64,000 nucleotides of DNA, taken from Tetrastigma voinierianum. Lineage: Eukaryota; Streptophyta; Magnoliopsida; Vitales; Vitaceae. The DNA is taken from positions 62,001 to 126,000 of the forward strand of contig JAEQBH010006845.1 in the NCBI GenBank assembly GCA_016808115.1, written 5' to 3'. A model generated the notes under the pieces. The model had not been told where the DNA came from. It saw only the letters and a program-made list of their open reading frames with translations, and searched no databases. Below are positions 11,484 through 24,331 of the stretch, piece by piece (position 1 is the stretch's first letter; each line of letters opens with the position of its first letter). The translations under genes were made by a program, and so were the position numbers.

Positions 11484-12817
11484 GGTTGCGAGGGTATACT
11501 TTCGATAATATGGCTTGGTATTATGATACCTTTTCATAGATGGCGAGATTGCCTATGTTAAGATTTGGCTTCTGTATGGGTGCTATGCGCTCATGGCCCC
11601 TTTTTCAATTGGATATCAAGAATGTTTTCCTTCATGGTGATCCTCCTGAAAGGAGGTATATATACGGAGCCAATAGCTGGTTTTGTTGCTTAGGAGGAGT
11701 CTGGTTTGGTATGCAAGCTATATCGTTCCTTATATGGTCTGAAATAGTATCCTCGAGCTTGGTTTAGCCGGTTTAGCTCAATGGTTCAAGAGTTTGGCAT
11801 GATTTGGAGCACAATAGACCAATCTGTTTTTTATCATCATACCTATATGGGACAATGTATTTACTTGATTGTTTATGTGGATGACATTGTCATTACAGAC
11901 AATGATCAAGATGGTATTCAAAAATTCAAACAACACCTCTTCAACCACTTTCAAACAAAAGACTTGGGGAAACTCAAGTACTTTCAAGGCATTGAGGTAG
12001 CTTAGTCTAATTTCGGAGTGGTTATTTCTCAAAGGAAGTATACCTTGGATATATTGGAGGATACTAGTATGGTGGACTGTAGGCTTGTAAACACTCTTAT
12101 GGATTCAAATGTCAAACTTGCACCAGGACAAAGGGAGTCTCTACGAGATCCAGGGAGATATCAACAACTTGTAGGTAAACTGAACAATCTCACTATCTCT
12201 TGGCCTAACATTTCTTTTCCTGTGAGCGTAATTAGTCGGTTCCTACAATCACCTTGTGATAGCCACTGGGATGCTACATTTCGTATTCTCCGTTATGTCA
12301 AAGAAACACCAGGTCAAGGGGTGTTGTTGAGAATAGAGGTAATACCTAGATTGTTAGCTACAGTGATGCAGACTCGGTAGCTCACCCACAGATAGAAGTT
12401 CTACATCAAGATATTGTGTGTTCATTGGAGGTAAATTATTATCCTAGAAAAGTAAGAAAAATGAGGTAGTAGCCAAATCTAGTGTTGAAGCCGGGTATCG
12501 AGCTATGGCCTTAGCAACATGTGAACTCATATGGTGAGCGGCTAGGAGGATGAAGCCCGGGATTAAGAGCTTATAGAGTGATGTCAGTCGTCTTGTATGT
12601 TCATCTAACCAGGTCTTCCATTGAGAGGACGAGCACATCAAAATGGATTACCACTTATCATAGAATTTTGCATCGGGATACATAACTACTACTTTTGTCA
12701 TTTCTGACGACTAAGCCCAGCGAGATATCTTCACTAAGCCTCTCAGAGGTCATAGGATAAAGTATATATATGACAAGCTTGATGCATTTGACCTTTATAC
12801 TCCAGCTTGAGGGAGAG
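11484..12817 (+). pseudogene. Copia A pol relic, 3' part (RT core and RNase H)
   Basis: The sequence resumes the interrupted reverse transcriptase. It has FQLDIKNVFLHGD (about 11605-11645), then LIVYVDDIVITDND with an intact YVDD catalytic motif (about 11870-11910). FQTKDLGKLKYFQGIEVA and QRKYTLDILEDTSMVDCRLV follow (11950-12090), then GRYQQLVGKLNNLTISWPNI (12150-12210). RNase H is broken after about 12380. A stop near 11765 and another at 12003 prevent expression. Joining this to 6000-6800 restores the usual order of copia RT blocks, which is the evidence that copia C is nested. Confidence 0.8.
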
Positions 12818-12997
12818 TGTTAAGGATTAGTTTCCTAATCCATTTAGGAACCTTTTCCTTCTTTCATTTTCTCTTTAGTCTCCTAATTAGACTATAACTT
12901 TGTTTCTTTTATTTGCTTTAACACTTGTGTATAAATATATATATGTTCCTTCTCTTTGTTGATTAATGAAAATAAGAGAATTCTTTTTCTCTTCACA
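12818..12997 (+). repeat. 3' LTR of copia A
   Basis: This is the same LTR as 5809-5985 with scattered substitutions and small indels. It starts TGTTAAGGATTAG, ends TTCTCTTCACA and is preceded by the GAGGGAGAG polypurine tract. Confidence 0.85.
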
Positions 12998-13737
12998 ACA
13001 ACTTTCAATTCCTACATACAATTCAAATCCATTGATTAGAACTTGTTCTAGGAATTCCATGTGGTTTTTTAACTTTTCTTTTTGGATCCTAGCTTTCCTG
13101 TTTGTAATCAACAACATGGTATAACTCATCACATTTTTCAAAACCTTGGATTAATTTTGTCCAAATAAGCACAAAATGTCTTGTGAAAGTTGAGTCCGCA
13201 AACTTTTATCACAGAAGAACTCAACAACACATAAACGAACTTGAATCAATCAAACAATTTAGTTAGTACTAACTATTGGGATCACAACTTCTTAAAATCA
13301 CAAAAATTAGACAATCATAAGACTGAATGTTAATAAATGTTACAATTGAAAAAAGATTGTTCGTTTACATGTGTTTTGATGTCTTTAGAAAGAGCAAAAT
13401 GAAATGATCTTTGAAAGATTGGAGTTCTCTTATTTGGCTTCGGAAGATACTTCTACCAAATTTCCACTTGTTTGGCCAAGTTATTGTTCTAAAAGGTACT
13501 CTAAAGTGCCCCTAGTCTCAATGTGCAACCAATTTCAAGTTATAACACCTTCCTTGCTAATAAATGTGTCTAGCTAAAGAAGTGCACCTCGTCTACAATA
13601 CTTTTCCTTTTTAAACACTTCTATTATTGAATTTTTAATTGCATGTTGAAATTTATATAATTTCGTTAATTGTATTAGATTTTAGATCATGCTTTATAAA
13701 CTTGATAAATATCTTAGGTCAAGTTTCACTTAGCGCT
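12998..13737. other. Intergenic, nothing recognised
   Basis: This is AT-rich sequence between copia A and a LINE tail. No reading frame, repeat or RNA gene could be supported. Confidence 0.5.
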
Positions 13738-14580
13738 TTTTTTTTAATCAAAAACAAAACATGTATTGATATTGAAAAGTGAAAGGATGAGAAATCCTTC
13801 TCACTAAGTACAAACATGATCAAGTAAAAAAATATACTTACACACTTTCAGGCAGTTTAAACAATAGATGAAACCTAGAAACCTTAGACAAAGACTCACA
13901 AGGAGGTCACCTCACTCAAATACAAGTCAAGAGCTAACTAAGGAGAATAGAATTGAGTGGGACTCATTTAAAAGGAGTAGTACAAGAAGCCCATAAAAAG
14001 GCATAAAAATGAATAAGATCCCATAACACCTCTTCCGTTCTACACCTCTCCTAAAAAATCCTTGCATTTCTCTCTTGCCATACCATCCATAAGACATCAA
14101 GACATGCAATATGCCAAAGAGTCTTACCTTTGATTGATTTCCCAAAACCTTTGAACGAAATAATAAAAATGTCTCCAACATTCCTTGGTAGTACCCACTC
14201 CAAATTAGCTGCTTTGAATAAATTGTGCCATAGCTCCAATGTTATTGGACAATGCAAAAAGAGATGATCAGCGTTCACCCTCCTTGCATGTGAGGGATGA
14301 TGCACCAATGTGGAATAAAGTTTGTAGGGTCTTCTAAACGTAGTGTCATTAATTATTTATCTTCTTAGCACCACCTTAAAGCACCACTAGCAAGCTAAGG
14401 CCTTAACCTTTGGTGGGGCTTTGATTTCAAAATAAAATTGGCGGGGAAGAAAGGGATTGGGTTAAAAGATTTGGGACAGAGGCCGTGAAGCAAGAAGAAT
14501 GAGCCCGAGTGGGAGACAAGCATAGCCTACAGAATCCATGGTGGGCGGATAGTGCGCATTGCATTAAGTGAAAACATGAG
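13738..14580 (-). pseudogene. LINE 3' fragment (zf-RVT domain), third copy
   Basis: This is a 5'-truncated LINE on the minus strand, with a T-run at about 13738-13746 marking its poly(A) end. Coding remnants read NADHLFLHCPITLELWHNLF (about 14275-14215), FKGFGKSIKGKTLWHIACL and VLWMVWQERNARIF (14160-14051), the classic end of the plant LINE zf-RVT domain. It is close in sequence to the copy at 4027-4800 (shared SFKGFG-S--GKT-W), so the two belong to one family. Upstream sequence to 14580 is shifted but still resembles the KAP-K/H-Q motif region. Confidence 0.75.
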
Positions 14581-14589
14581 TCTTTCAAG

Positions 14590-17045
14590 CAGTTTTAATT
14601 TCTAGATCAGTGAGATTACGACGAAAACTAAGATTCTAAGAAGACGGATAGGAAATTCCAAGGAAGAGGAATTGAATAGAAAAGAGGTTACAAAATGAAT
14701 ATGAAATGGTTTTGAGGTGTATATGAAGTATAGGGTGGTGGTATCAAAAATATGGAAAAAGGGAGAAAATACATTACAGGCAGAATTTCGGAAGGTGTAC
14801 CGGTACATGAGCAGGTAGTATGCCGGTACACCCACCGACCAAAGTGTCTGGAAATTTTGCACAAGGGTTATCTCGGTACACCACGTGCCTTTCCCCGATT
14901 TAGACCGTTTACCGTATTTTGGCCATAACGCTCATTTCTTGTCAGGTTGAGTGATTCAGGTAGCTCATTAAAATAGACTTCAAGGAGAACCAAACTTAAG
15001 GAATAGGTATTGCCAAATTCTGATCCTAAGTGACCTAAATTCATAAAGTGGGGCCATTATGCAAGCCAAATTCTGGTTCCAACTTTGAACATAGAGTAGT
15101 CAGGGTTGTTTCGGACGTAACTTGGGATTTCGGTGCTCGAATTGGGTGATTCAGTTGGAATGAGCCATAGCACCTTATATTTAAAATAATACAATGACCA
15201 CAAGAGTCAAACATGAAGTTAGATCCGGAAAAATTAGTAATGCAGACTGTTCCTGTTATGTCAAGGTAAGTAGAGCTAGTTCGCATGAAAATGCCATAAC
15301 TTTAGTTTGGATGATCCGATTGGATTAATTCCACTTCCTAAGTAAAGTAGATTCATAGAGGAATAAGAATATATGAATGAGGTGTGATTCCACATACATC
15401 ATACTTCACAAAAGAATATGAAAATGCCACTATGTAATGAGGCATGAAACAAAGGAAAATGTAGAAAATAAGAAAAATGTAAATATGTGTTCATTCAAGA
15501 ACATAGAAAATGATTATGGAAAATAGAAAATGAAAATGAATTGAAACATGATTGTGAACATGAGAGGCAATATGTCCTTGGACACATAATGTGGTTAAGT
15601 GATATATGATTATTATATATAAACAGAAAATGATAACAAGAGTGATAGGAATTATCGTGAATAAGTATCGTAAATGGATTTATGAATGAGTATACATGAA
15701 TCGGTATACATGAAATAGATAATATATATATAAGTGAGAGTGAAATTGGAATGGAAATGTGATTGTGATCGGTTATGAATGCTATTTACGATATATATAT
15801 ATAACAGTATATATATATATATATATATGATGATTTAGAATCTGTTGTTATTCGAAATGTTTATCCTCATTATGCATTTAAGCGTATTATATGAACTATA
15901 AGGAGAAATGCATAAAAGAAGTAAACTGATTTAAATGTTTTATTGAATGACCAGCATGATGGGATTCATCCATTTGAATTCATCGTGAGTACTTAGTAAT
16001 TGCTGAATACAGAGATCACATTGCTCTTGAATGACTGACAAACAAAAGCGAAGGATTGACTCTGTGAATACAGCCGTGAATGTAAATTCTATAGCCATAT
16101 GTAGAGGCAGTTTATATTAAATCACATTGCTCTTGAATGACAAGCGGGCGGGATTCAACTATTTGAATACGTCGCGATATATCGAGATTCTATAGCCATA
16201 TGTGAGCGGTTATATTAAATAATGAAATCACATTGCTCTTGAATAAAATAGCTTGAGACGGGGATTCAAACGACTGAATCTGTCATGAATGTCGAATTCT
16301 ATAGCCATATGTGGGGCGGTCATATTAAATCACCAAATCCACATTAGCTGGAATGAATGACAGACGAGATTCAACAAGCGAATGCATAGTGAATGTAAAT
16401 TCCCCTTAGCCATATGTGAGACGGTTATATTAAATGCGAAATCACATTGCTGCGGATAATGACAGACCCGAGGATTCAACAAGCTGAATACAAATAAAGT
16501 GAATGCTTCGAGATTCTATAGCCATATGTGAGACGGTTATATTAAATACGAAATCATTTACTCTTGAATGACAAGCAATTGGGTTCGACAAGCTGAATGC
16601 ATGCGTGAATGTCGGAGCCCATGGCCCAGTATGTTAGAGGCCGGATTGCATATTAAATCTGAATCGCATTCTTCTTGAATGAATGAGAATAAACGAGATT
16701 CAGCAGTGAATCATCATGAATGTCGAATTCTATAGTCATATGTGAGGCCCAGTTATATTAAATGCGAAATCCCATTGCTATTGAATAATGAAACAGAGAC
16801 ATGGTCAATAATTGGAGAATGCATGCGTGAATGTCGAAATCTATAGCCATATGTGAGAAGGTGATATTGAATGTTCGATCACATTCTTTACTTGAATGAA
16901 GCGAGCGAGCGAGTTCCTTATTTGAATACGTCGTGAATGTCAATTCTATAGTCAAGCCCGAATCATCGCGTAAATGTGAATCCTGCGCTCTTGAATGACT
17001 TAACGATTTGGGACATTTGAATCTATCAGTGGATGGATCCACTTT
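14590..17045 (+). repeat. Partial long LTR of a Del/Tekay-like gypsy element
   Basis: From 14680 to about 15390 this aligns with 61005-61710, the central part of the complete LTR at 60152-63506. Shared words include ATATGAAATGGTTTTGAGG, TACCGGTACA, TAGAGTAGTC-GGGTTGTTTCGG, TTTCGGTGCTC and CATGAAGTTA. It is cut on the left by the LINE at 13738-14580. On the right it runs into a minisatellite and has no recognisable LTR end or primer-binding site, so it is a remnant. Its second half (15390-15950) has diverged beyond my ability to align by eye. TA-rich microsatellites occur at 15721-15731 and 15792-15828. Confidence 0.65.
15950..17040 (+). repeat. Minisatellite, about 106-base period, about ten units
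   Basis: Units begin with a CACATTGCTCTTGAATGA-like phrase near 16017, 16123, 16230, 16340, 16443, 16550, 16666, 16772, 16881 and 16983, giving a spacing of 102-116. Each carries GATTCAAC, TGAATAC-TCGTGAATGTCG, TCTATAGCCATATGTGAG and GGTTATATTAAAT in the same order. Units differ from each other by many substitutions and small indels. A shorter-period array with similar GGATTCATCA and GGAATC words occupies the matching place in the LTR at 62050-62480. Confidence 0.85.
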
Positions 17046-20000
17046 TAGTATAATATGAATTTCTGGCAGAAAGAAATGATATTATGGAAGTATATTATAT
17101 AATGTTTGCATTACATTGATAATACTCAGAACATTTTTCAAGTATTTTATTAAATATAAGTGTTGTGGTCTTAATTTTATGATGTTATAGGACAACGAAA
17201 AGTGTTTAAACCAATTATAGATGAAAATGAATTAACATAAACAACATGTTTTGAAAGATGATTACAAATGTGGATGTAGAATAACTGGATCCAGTGTTTG
17301 GGTGTTAGGGACCCAGTTGACTTTTGAAACCAAATTAAACAAAGCAAGCTCAATCTTTGTTGATGTCCGGATGGCAGGAATAAACTGATCTACCGGCGAA
17401 AGGATCGACCAGGATTGGGTTGGCAACACTTTTGAAAATGAAAATTTAATGTGAACAAATATTTTAGGAATCAGGATCATAGTGACTAAAGGGACAGATT
17501 ATGCTAATGACTTGTGATTATGTTGATATTACAATCCCTTACCAGTGCAAATATGTATTAAATAGTTTGTTGACTCTGTGTGAATTTAATATGGAAGAAG
17601 CGTGTATCATTACTGGATTATATTGGCATCATGCATAGTTTATTGGATGGATTGATCATCATATATTGTAGTGGACAATAGTGTATTCTAATGACGACAT
17701 GGGGAGTAATATAACAAATAATGATAATAAGATCAGAATAGAATGTGTATAATATGAGATAAGTTAGAGTCATATAGGAGCAGGCTTGGTCCTGTATGAA
17801 ACAAATAATGCAAGGGGAACGTAGATTTTGTGGTGGTCTATATATGACCCATAGCGTAAACCAACCAGGTGTTGATAAGTATAAGATCTGAAAGAGAATC
17901 AAGAGAAGGCGGATTTTCACTGTTGCGAGACATCTCAAAGACAAAATTTTCGCGGTATTTTATAATCGATCATTGCTATTGATGTTTTGTCTTTTTGTTA
18001 TTATATAACTGTTGGGACTGCATATCATATAAAAGTTTCAACGTTCTACTCAGGTGATGAATTACTTTGATTATATGGACGGATGATTATACAAAGTTTT
18101 TCAAAAAAAAAAAAAGTAGAGTCCCATTTACTATGGTTTACTTTTGAAACTGGGTTCAGTTCATTAATGAAGGTGTGGACAGAGATGAAACATATTATAA
18201 GAACGACTGTGATTAACAAGCTAAAGAAACGTGATTAAGATGCGATCAACGTTGCTTTTCTTGCTGGAACTTTGTCAAACTTTCTATCATTCAGGATTGC
18301 ACACTAGATGCCGATTCTCATAACATATCTTTGGCAGTGGGGGGGTCCTATCTTGGCGTGGCGAAGGACAAACTCTTCACAGTCACACTCTCAGTTTAAA
18401 TATTGAATGCTGACTCAATAATAACAAAAAGAACCATTACTGCCTTTCGGAAGCACATCTTCGCATTGTGCGAAAGGACTTCTTTTATACGACTGTTTGA
18501 CATACGATCTGAAGATAATCTTGCCAGAGAACCCCACGGGCATTACCACTGTCTCTTTGAGTTGTTCTTTTTTACCGATCTTATGGGTTTTGCCCGATTC
18601 TGGCTTGCCTTGATCTAAACTCCGTTTTGAGACTACAACCAGTGCCATAACTAGGAACCTTTGTGCAGATGTTTAACTAATAATCTTGTTTTATTCTGAG
18701 GAAATTTATTAAACCATGGCGATTCAAACCCATGATCCGCGGTTCTGTTCTATTGAGTGGACTCATTTCATGTCAGATGAGTTTGGAGTGCTTTGTGATA
18801 ATCATGTCATTCCACCTCTAGTGAGTGCATTGATCTTCTTAATGCCTTTTTTGTTGGAGGTGTTTGCGTTATTTGGTGTGTGCACTCTTGGAGTTGATCG
18901 CTCTAAGATGAATCATGAGTTGGAATTGATCTGATAACCGACAAACAGAATCAGCCAGAAAACAAGAAAACAGAGTAGAAAGAATTGATCAGGTGGAAGG
19001 CGGATAAACAGTGAAGGATCAACTGTCACAGGGGCAGTGAAACTAGAAGGTACAATGAGAACAGAAGGCTGACCTCCAAAGCGAAATTGACTGTGTGAGT
19101 ATGTTGGATACTCAGTTGTAACCATGTTCTGCTGGCGAGATAGATGGTTTAAACTGCGGGGAGCCCATTAAGCCGAGGAACATAACTAATAAGACAACAC
19201 CCATGAGAATTTCTGTTTCCTTCAGGAGCTGGCGTGGTTCATTAATTCAACAAAAATTATTTGTTTCTGTGAATTCCATGGAGTGCAATCATTGCCCATG
19301 ATAATCTTATGGCGCCTCTGACAGTGTGCTGGTGTCTATAACCATTAATTCTTTGGTTTTGACATTTTTCATGTGAGGTGACTATCATCATTACTGACTT
19401 TGCCTTAATGTGTTTTGAATATAATTTGGAGGAGAGATGTTTTGTAGGTTTTTGTTTGCAAATAGGAATTATCATTTTTATTTGGTTTTTCTCTATTACC
19501 TATCTTCCTTTTTCCTGGCTGACACCTCTGAGGTGTGACTAAAGTGTGACTAAAACCTTCTGTGCCAGAAGAGGAAGAGCTAACAGTGGTGGGACACTTA
19601 ACACTTCATTTAATCTCTGCCTAAATCTGAGTGTTGACACTTGTTTTTGTTATGGCTTTTTAATGATTTTTGCATTGAATCATGTTAAACAGCAACAATA
19701 CTCTCAGTGCTTTAGGATCAGTGCTGTATTCAGAATGGGAGAGAAATCTTGTAGGACCTACCAGATAGATCTTCTGATACTATAAATGTCATTTATATGT
19801 TGGGTTTCTGAGTAAGGATTGTGTTCAATATTAATGATTTGGTAAAAAGTACTATTTTTCTATACAGTGCTTTTTGAATCAGTGCATAGTGTGACAGTCA
19901 TCTTGTTGTTCTTAGATGATTCCTTCTGTTTCTGGATGATGTTAAGATGTTGAGTTCAGCGTCAAAGCCATTTTTTTCTGTATTGACTCGAATAGAGATT

Positions 20001-22330
20001 CCTTCATGGGTGGTTGCTAAGTTAAATATCGATCAGGTTATGCCGTGGGCCCATGGAGTTGCGTGTCATATGAGGATAAACCCGAGAGGAGCAACTGTTT
20101 TTCTTTATAGTGACTGTCTTAGATCTAACTTTTCACCTTTAACAGTTTTGAACTGGTTTCTCAACTATTGTGCTTGAAACTGATTTCGAGTCAGAGCAGC
20201 CTTGTTTCAGACCTGAAACATGTTTTAGGATGAAACCATTAAGACAGACCTGACACTGAACCTTCCTCAGGTGAAACATGTGGCGGATAATGAGACTTTC
20301 AGTCTTATCCTAAGTACGTGGTTTTGGCTCAGGCTCTGTGGCGCGAATCAGTCCGCGAGGCTTTGTAAAGATAGACCAACCAGCTGTGAGAGCATCCGCT
20401 GCAGAGAATAACTTGGGTACGGGCTCGATCTTTGCTGATTAATTTCCAGTGACGCCTCTAATATCAGTATACCTTGATATTTGATTAAGGTGGCCTCAGC
20501 GGCCTCCATTCATGAGAAAGAGCTCTTGGGATTAGGAACCACAGTCTCAAATCAGTCAGATCTTAACATGATTCTCAGCATCCGGGGGACTTTCATCGTT
20601 GTGGGGATGTAACATTGGAGTGTCAGTATTGACTGCATGCTGCACCACGTGGAGAGTCTCCATTATGGGCTTTTCCAGTGTGAGTTAGAATTATAAGGAG
20701 ATGTTGTGGGACCTCTCAAAGAACCAGAAGCTCAAATCATGTTGAAATGAAGAACAGACCTAAAAATAGAAACATGGGACTGTTATCATGAATATCATGT
20801 TGATTGAATCAAATGACCTTGATTAGCAGAAATAGTTTTGCACTTCTATTGTTGGGAGGATCATGGAATTGACAATGAGGTTGTAGAAGTGGGTGATATT
20901 AAACCACGGAGAGAAGCGGGAGAGAAGGTGAGGATCAAACAGCAAGAGAAGGGTCTCTTGAGGCGAAGCAGAGGGCTGCTTGATCGGTGATCCACAGATG
21001 AGAGACCCTCACCTCCTGATTTTGGAGTTGAAATCGTAAAACTGACAACTTCATGTTTGTTTTCCAGAAGTGGGGCTCAGTCTTTAGAGGAGTTCACTCA
21101 GTATGACCTTTTGAAGAGATTGATCAGCGTTCTTTTATAGTTCAGGAGCTTCTCACCTTTTGCTTTATAGAGAAGAACCTCAGAAACTTGAAAGCCTTTG
21201 CTTTTCAAGTATGACCACTGGGAGAGAAAGCGACCGATCTTTTACTCCCCAAACCTCTTGATCATTGTTGATAATAGACATGAACTTTAGTTAAATAGAC
21301 TTTTTTATTGAGAGCACCTCTCTTTTTAAAACCATGATCTGGCAAAGAGAAAGGCATAGACAGTGTGAATTTTGGCAGAAGGTACTTACTTTTGAAAGAT
21401 CAAGAACTGAGTGACATTGTTTTTCTTTATTCTTGATGAAACTTTTTTGAGCTTAATCTTGAACTCATCTTTGACTGCATTAAATCATCAGTTATTTATT
21501 TTCTTTATTCTGAATAATGAGTAAGGATTAACTAATGGAGACAGTTGTTTGGGACTCAAGTCTTACAAATAATGGGACAGGACACTATTTACTTCTGTCA
21601 GTTTAACGGTTGGTTTCATTTGTTTCAGGAGTGGTTGAGCTGGACCAGGTGACATTAATAAAAGCTTTTACGTTATTTTAAAATCATTTTTAATATTATT
21701 TTATTTTATCTTTGCATAATAATAATGACAACCAAATCTTTTTTAATAATAATTATAAAATTCATAATATTTTATTTGTAGAAACTCTATTATTTTAATA
21801 ATATAATAAAAATAGAAATTAAAAATGATAAAAAAATCCAAACTATAGCTTGGGATTTAGATTAGGAACATATCAGCTCTTTTTGACTAGCCACATACTT
21901 TTTCAAGCAAATAGGACAAATTTTTAAATAAGGAACAGTTGAAAGACAGAAAAATATCAAATAAATGGGATCAGTTATTTAGTCATGACCTTATGTTGTG
22001 AAATTATCATCTTGATTGGTGTAGTAGTTTTCTTGTTTATTAAAATAGTTTTTCTGTCTGAAAAGTATTGGAAATTTTTGGCGTTGAGCTAGCAACGAAG
22101 CGCTGCTCTGCTTGGCGCTAGTCAAAGATATTTTTCTTGGCATTATTACTGCTTTCTTAGCCCAAACTTAGCAGCTGGATAGGTGTCTGAGCCTTGAGGA
22201 AGACAGCTTTCCACTGGACTGTCTCTACTGCCGCCAAATGCCCTTGTGATGGACGCTGATTTGTCATTACTTCACCCTGCACCTTCCTTTTGCAGCAGCA
22301 CATATCTCCTTTCTAATGACTCTGTGCAAA
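17046..22330. other. Unassigned interval
   Basis: About 5.3 kb in which I can support no gene or transposon. Open frames are short (at most about 108 codons), occur on both strands and show no motif I know. A frame at 18716-18934 (plus strand, 72 codons) starts MAIQTHDPRFCSIEW and has a hydrophobic middle, but nothing around it supports coding. An A-run at about 18102-18114 could be an old poly(A) tail. The stretch is less AT-rich than its right neighbour and has no obvious internal repeats. Confidence 0.4.
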
Positions 22331-23400
22331 CTATGAAGATTCATACTTACCCCCATCTCTCACTTCTAGTGCCGAAACTACAGCATTTGCTTTCATCTCC
22401 ACTTTCAATCTGATCTTCAGAAGTCCATTGCTTTAACGACTGTTGATCAATTTTGTTACTAGCCCCACTGATTCAACCTTCTTGAGATGCATCCCTGTCC
22501 ATAAACGAAAAGGAAGCCCTCACAATTCTATCCATGCTCGCTTAAATATGCCGAGAACTACCATGTTTTCCCTCGGCGACCGCCTTCATAAGGACAACAC
22601 AGCTCCTCCCTTCAGAGAGAAAGAGCCTACTTCTTCTAACTGGAGAGCGCTATCAACCGAGTCCACAAAAAAAAAAAAAAACCTTTAAAAGGAGATGGGG
22701 CATAACCAAGGACAAATCGTTTTTTGGCCGATTTTTTTAAATGAAAAATCGGTTTTTCGGTTAGGTTAGGCTTGATTTTTAGAAGATGAAAAATCGGAAG
22801 TAAAAAAATCGAAAAATCGCCGAAATCTGATTTTTTCCCTGGCTTCAAAAATATGAAAAATTGTTTTAAGTGAATTTGACACGAAATCTTCCCCAAAGTA
22901 TTATTTCTCAAATACTTTGGCCCAATTGATTCTGACATTATATATAATGAAAATTTAATTTTATATTCTCTTATTATTTATTTATTAGTAATCCCTTTAT
23001 ATTTTATTTTATTTTACATTATAACTTATAATATTTTTAAATCAAATATTAATTTGAAAAGGAAAATTAATAAAATAATATCATTTAAAAATTTAAAATT
23101 ATAATATATAATATTTTGAATCTTCTTATTATCTATATAATATTTATAATAATAATAAAAACAAATAAATAATATCTCTTTAACATAATAATATCTGAAT
23201 AATATTTTAAATATAGCATGTTTAATTTAATAATTCTTGTCCGTTTGATTTTAATCTACGCTAATTAAGATAAGAATCGTTCTGTAAATACATATAATTA
23301 AAATGAAAAATTTTAATATCAGGTATTTTGTAAAAATATCATAGATATTTTCTTAGATATTTTTCGATATTTTAGTAAGATTTAATTCTGGAGTATATCG
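22331..23400. other. AT-rich intergenic sequence with a low-complexity palindromic patch
   Basis: At 22720-22860 the words AAAAATCGG and CCGATTTTT-like repeats alternate (GAAAAATCGGTTTTTCGG, GATGAAAAATCGG). This may be a small foldback repeat. From 22940 to 23400 the sequence is almost purely A/T. No gene was seen. Confidence 0.4.
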
Positions 23401-23603
23401 GTATTCTAGATATTTTGATCGCGAGTCGTAGCCGAGGCATACCTTTCAAAGATGAACTACTTTGCAATAGCTCGTCCAACTTCGATGATCCTACACTCTA
23501 TGTTACTGTCGCTTCTATCACAAATCTGGCTCCTAGCCCATTTTACCTACTAGGACCAGAGCACCTTTCCTTGGAGCACTCTTTGCTTTACATCTGCATA
23601 GGA

Positions 23604-23985
23604 TCAATTACATTGCCAATGGTTTCTGCCTGTCAAATTCTTCAAAGGCGGGACTTCAAGATCTTGAGACCGTACACCTGAGTTCAACCTTTCTACCAAA
23701 GCTAAAATCTCAGCCCTTAAAGGACTCCATCCTTTTCGATTAGCATCTTCTGGAATTACTAGCGTAATGGTCCGTCGCTTGGGAATGAACTCTATCAATT
23801 TTATGAACCTTCCTCTGCTGTTGAAACATACTTCTAACAAAAAAGTCCTTGTCTTTCCCCTGAATTTCCTGTTGAAACCCAAATACCTCTCTAAACTTTC
23901 CGCCTTCTTTAGTTGCTTCAGAAACCACTCTATCTCCTCCGCATCAAAAAACACCGTGAAAACAGCACCTCTACTTCTTTCAGAA
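23604..23985 (-). pseudogene. Probable LINE ORF1 (DUF4283-like) relic
   Basis: An uninterrupted minus-strand frame reads from about 23985 down to 23604. It contains FFDAEEIEWFLKQLKKAESL, RKFRGKTRTFLLEVCFNSRG, RFIKLIEFIPKRRTITLVIP and KGWSPLRAEILALVERLNS. The pattern of a short basic, aromatic block ending in I-P-E and G-W-x-x-L resembles the N-terminal nucleic-acid-binding domain of plant LINE ORF1 proteins, several copies of which are known in grapevine. This is recognition by memory. No start codon context or downstream zinc knuckle is seen, so it is a fragment. It could alternatively be an exon of an uncharacterised plant gene. Confidence 0.45.
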
Positions 23986-24331
23986 AGTAAAAAATTTTGC
24001 TATTTTGGTTCCCCTTGCACTTTTTAAACTATAGGTCAGGGCCCTTCCAAAGATGAAAATTTTTTCTTGTGAAGTTTCTAAGAGCTGGATAAGAGTTGAG
24101 AATCACTTTTTCTATCATTATTCAATTTGTGTGCGGTTTTCTATTACTCGTATGCTTTCTTTGCACTTGGGGTTGCACTATCTGTTTATTGGCATCTCAT
24201 CTTAGAGACTATTTCTATTTGGCTATCCAACACAAAAATATTAAAAATAAATAAATTAAAAAACAAACAAACAACCACGGAGACTCGTAAATAACTGAGA
24301 CAATAAACTTTGAGTTCTAAAGGAAACTTAC

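Larger units (their letters stand above)
5809..12997 (+). mobile_element. Ty1/copia retrotransposon A (outer element)
   Basis: This is an LTR retrotransposon in plus orientation, with terminal repeats at 5809-5985 and 12818-12997. The 5' LTR is followed at once by a primer-binding site (TGGTATTAGAGC, matching initiator tRNA-Met in copia elements). A purine-rich AGCTTGAGGGAGAG tract precedes the 3' LTR. Its pol gene is split by copia C (about 6801-11483). The flanks GCAAT and ACAAC do not form a convincing target duplication. The two LTRs differ at many positions, so the insertion is old. Confidence 0.85.

Noticed and set aside
5804..13002. Target duplication of copia A
   Set aside because: The flanking bases GCAAT and ACAAC match too poorly to be called.
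16000..17040. CRISPR-like array
   Set aside because: Units are diverged over their whole length with no constant repeat and variable spacer pattern; this is a plant minisatellite in an LTR remnant.
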